The notes under the pieces were generated by a model. The model had not been told where the DNA came from. It worked only from the letters and a program-made list of their open reading frames with translations, and did no database searches. From contig NZ_JACXXO010000003.1 of assembly GCF_017980685.1 (NCBI RefSeq), positions 248,001 to 312,000 on the forward strand: a DNA stretch of 64,000 bases, written 5' to 3'. This document shows, piece after piece, positions 63,326 through 64,000 of the stretch. This DNA is from Pseudomonas iridis. Lineage in GTDB: Bacteria; Pseudomonadota; Gammaproteobacteria; Pseudomonadales; Pseudomonadaceae. The position numbers and the translations under genes are program-made. Position 1 is the stretch's first letter. Every line of letters starts with the position of its first letter.

Positions 63326-63550
63326 CCCTGTGGGGATGGCTTGCCAGCGATTGCGGAAGGTCAGTCAGTCAACATCAGTGCTGAATGTGCCGCCGTCATC
63401 GCTGGCAAGCCAGCTCCCACAGGGATTCGGATACATCCGCAATATCAACTGTGCCTGATATATGGCTATCGCCAGCAGGCTGGCTCCTACAGATTTGGAC
63501 TCGGTGTATTCCGACAAAAACTCGTCGGCTGGCAGGCCAGCCACACAGGT
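63326..63550. repeat. Cluster of three REP-type repeats
   Basis: CTGTGGGGATGGCTTGCCAGCGAT with its inverse ending 63424, then GCCAGCAGGCTGGCTCCTAC and CGGCTGGCAGGCCAGCCACAC. They form several potential hairpins before the YjbH-family gene's 3' end. Confidence 0.75.
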
Positions 63551-63572
63551 TGAGTCCTCGCAAGACCAGTCA

Positions 63573-64000
63573 TTACTCAGTGATCTTCTCGAAGTTGCGA
63601 TAGAACATATCGTCATCGCGGCTATCGGTCATCGAGTGCAGTTGATAACCACGATTAAGCCGCGCGCCGCCGTCTCGGGTCAGCGGTGCCCAGACCAGGT
63701 TGGCGCGGCGCATGGTCGACATGCTCATCATTTCGTCGAACGGGATCGACAGATAGAGGCCCTTGTCGAAGCTACCTTCACCGTACTCGGCGCTACTGGC
63801 CGTGGTTATCGTTGCCCAGGCACCGACCCGCACGCCGTTGGAAAACTCCCGGGAAATGTCCATCGTGCCGCCCCAGTCGCCGGCCAGGTAACGGCCGACA
63901 CTGACAGCAGCCAGCATGTCGTAAGGCAAGTCGGTATAACCGGTGACATGACCGGTCACCACCGAGTAATCACGCAGGCCGAAACCCTGGTCGAATTCAC
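63573..64000 (-). CDS. YjbH-family exopolysaccharide protein, C-terminal part (5' end outside window)
   Basis: About 142 codons remain; the frame is open to the window edge. Segments such as MVTGHVTGYTDLPYDM, VGRYLAGDWGGTMDISREF, GVRVGAWATITTAS and KGLYLSIPFDEM are typical of the C-terminal barrel-like part of YjbH/GfcD outer-membrane proteins linked to exopolysaccharide export. This places a polysaccharide cluster to the right of the window, in line with the WcaJ-like gene. Confidence 0.8.
   Translation of the reverse strand, partial: EFDQGFGLRDYSVVTGHVTGYTDLPYDMLAAVSVGRYLAGDWGGTMDISREFSNGVRVGAWATITTASSAEYGEGSFDKGLYLSIPFDEMMSMSTMRRANLVWAPLTRDGGARLNRGYQLHSMTDSRDDDMFYRNFEKITE

Noticed and set aside
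1..64000. CRISPR arrays, insertion sequences, rRNA or tRNA genes
   Set aside because: No regular spacer-repeat array, transposase or stable RNA gene was seen. Repeats here are REP/BIME palindromes, tandem heptamers or protein-coding repeats.

Overview
The window reads as chromosome from a fluorescent Pseudomonas (P. fluorescens group). The evidence is high GC, the typical P. fluorescens REP/BIME palindromes between genes (GGAGCTGCCGCAGGCTGCGATC, GGGAGCGGGCTTGCCCGCGA and CCCTCACCCTAGCCCTCTCC families), a Pseudomonas metallothionein, DUF6124 and DUF2388 small proteins, and gene order like P. aeruginosa PA2652-PA2659. I see no tRNA, rRNA, transposase, integrase or CRISPR array.

Layout. 1-11 kb: the end of a DUF6124 gene, then a very large (3508 aa) repeat-built type Va autotransporter on the minus strand. 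11.3-16 kb: a Tsx-like nucleoside porin behind a LacI/PurR-type operator, small proteins, a metallothionein, a 0.78-kb long inverted repeat, and a DUF606 transporter pair divergent from a LysR regulator. 16.2-24.7 kb: an sCache chemoreceptor, a HisP/NhaC-like transporter, a dCache chemoreceptor, and a bqsPQRS-like operon (two PepSY proteins, OmpR-type regulator, sensor kinase). 24.9-32.7 kb: a patatin-like protein, QueD, an alpha/beta hydrolase, codBA with a sigma-54-type promoter, a frameshifted DapF-like pseudogene and a YbjJ-like MFS transporter. 32.8-37.7 kb: a second long inverted repeat, then fecIRA for ferric citrate uptake with a Fur-like box. 37.9-44.2 kb: a two-partner secretion pair (FhaB-like exoprotein and its TpsB transporter). 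44.3-52.9 kb: MFS/AraC pair, AhpD-like protein, Gly-rich secreted peptide, diguanylate cyclase, RNase T2, PheC-like periplasmic enzyme, PseH-like acetyltransferase, small conserved proteins and a second DUF6124 gene with a structured leader.

The most notable region is 53.39-56.80 kb: a 3.4-kb AT-rich insert bounded by a perfect 14-bp direct repeat that lies in the 5' end of dusA, a known genomic-island target. It carries a PD-(D/E)xK-type nuclease gene facing a tightly coupled operon of a Pol-beta-fold nucleotidyltransferase and a DUF262 (DGQQR) protein. There is no integrase. I know of no named defence system with this content, so it is the best candidate here for an undescribed system.

56.7-64 kb: dusA, a DUF2388 protein, uppP, then an exopolysaccharide region: two unusual winged-helix regulators (one with a degenerate receiver), a WcaJ-like undecaprenyl-phosphate glucose phosphotransferase and the end of a YjbH-family gene. 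A perfect CRP/Vfr palindrome and a repeated GTGGCACAAT box lie in its upstream regions.
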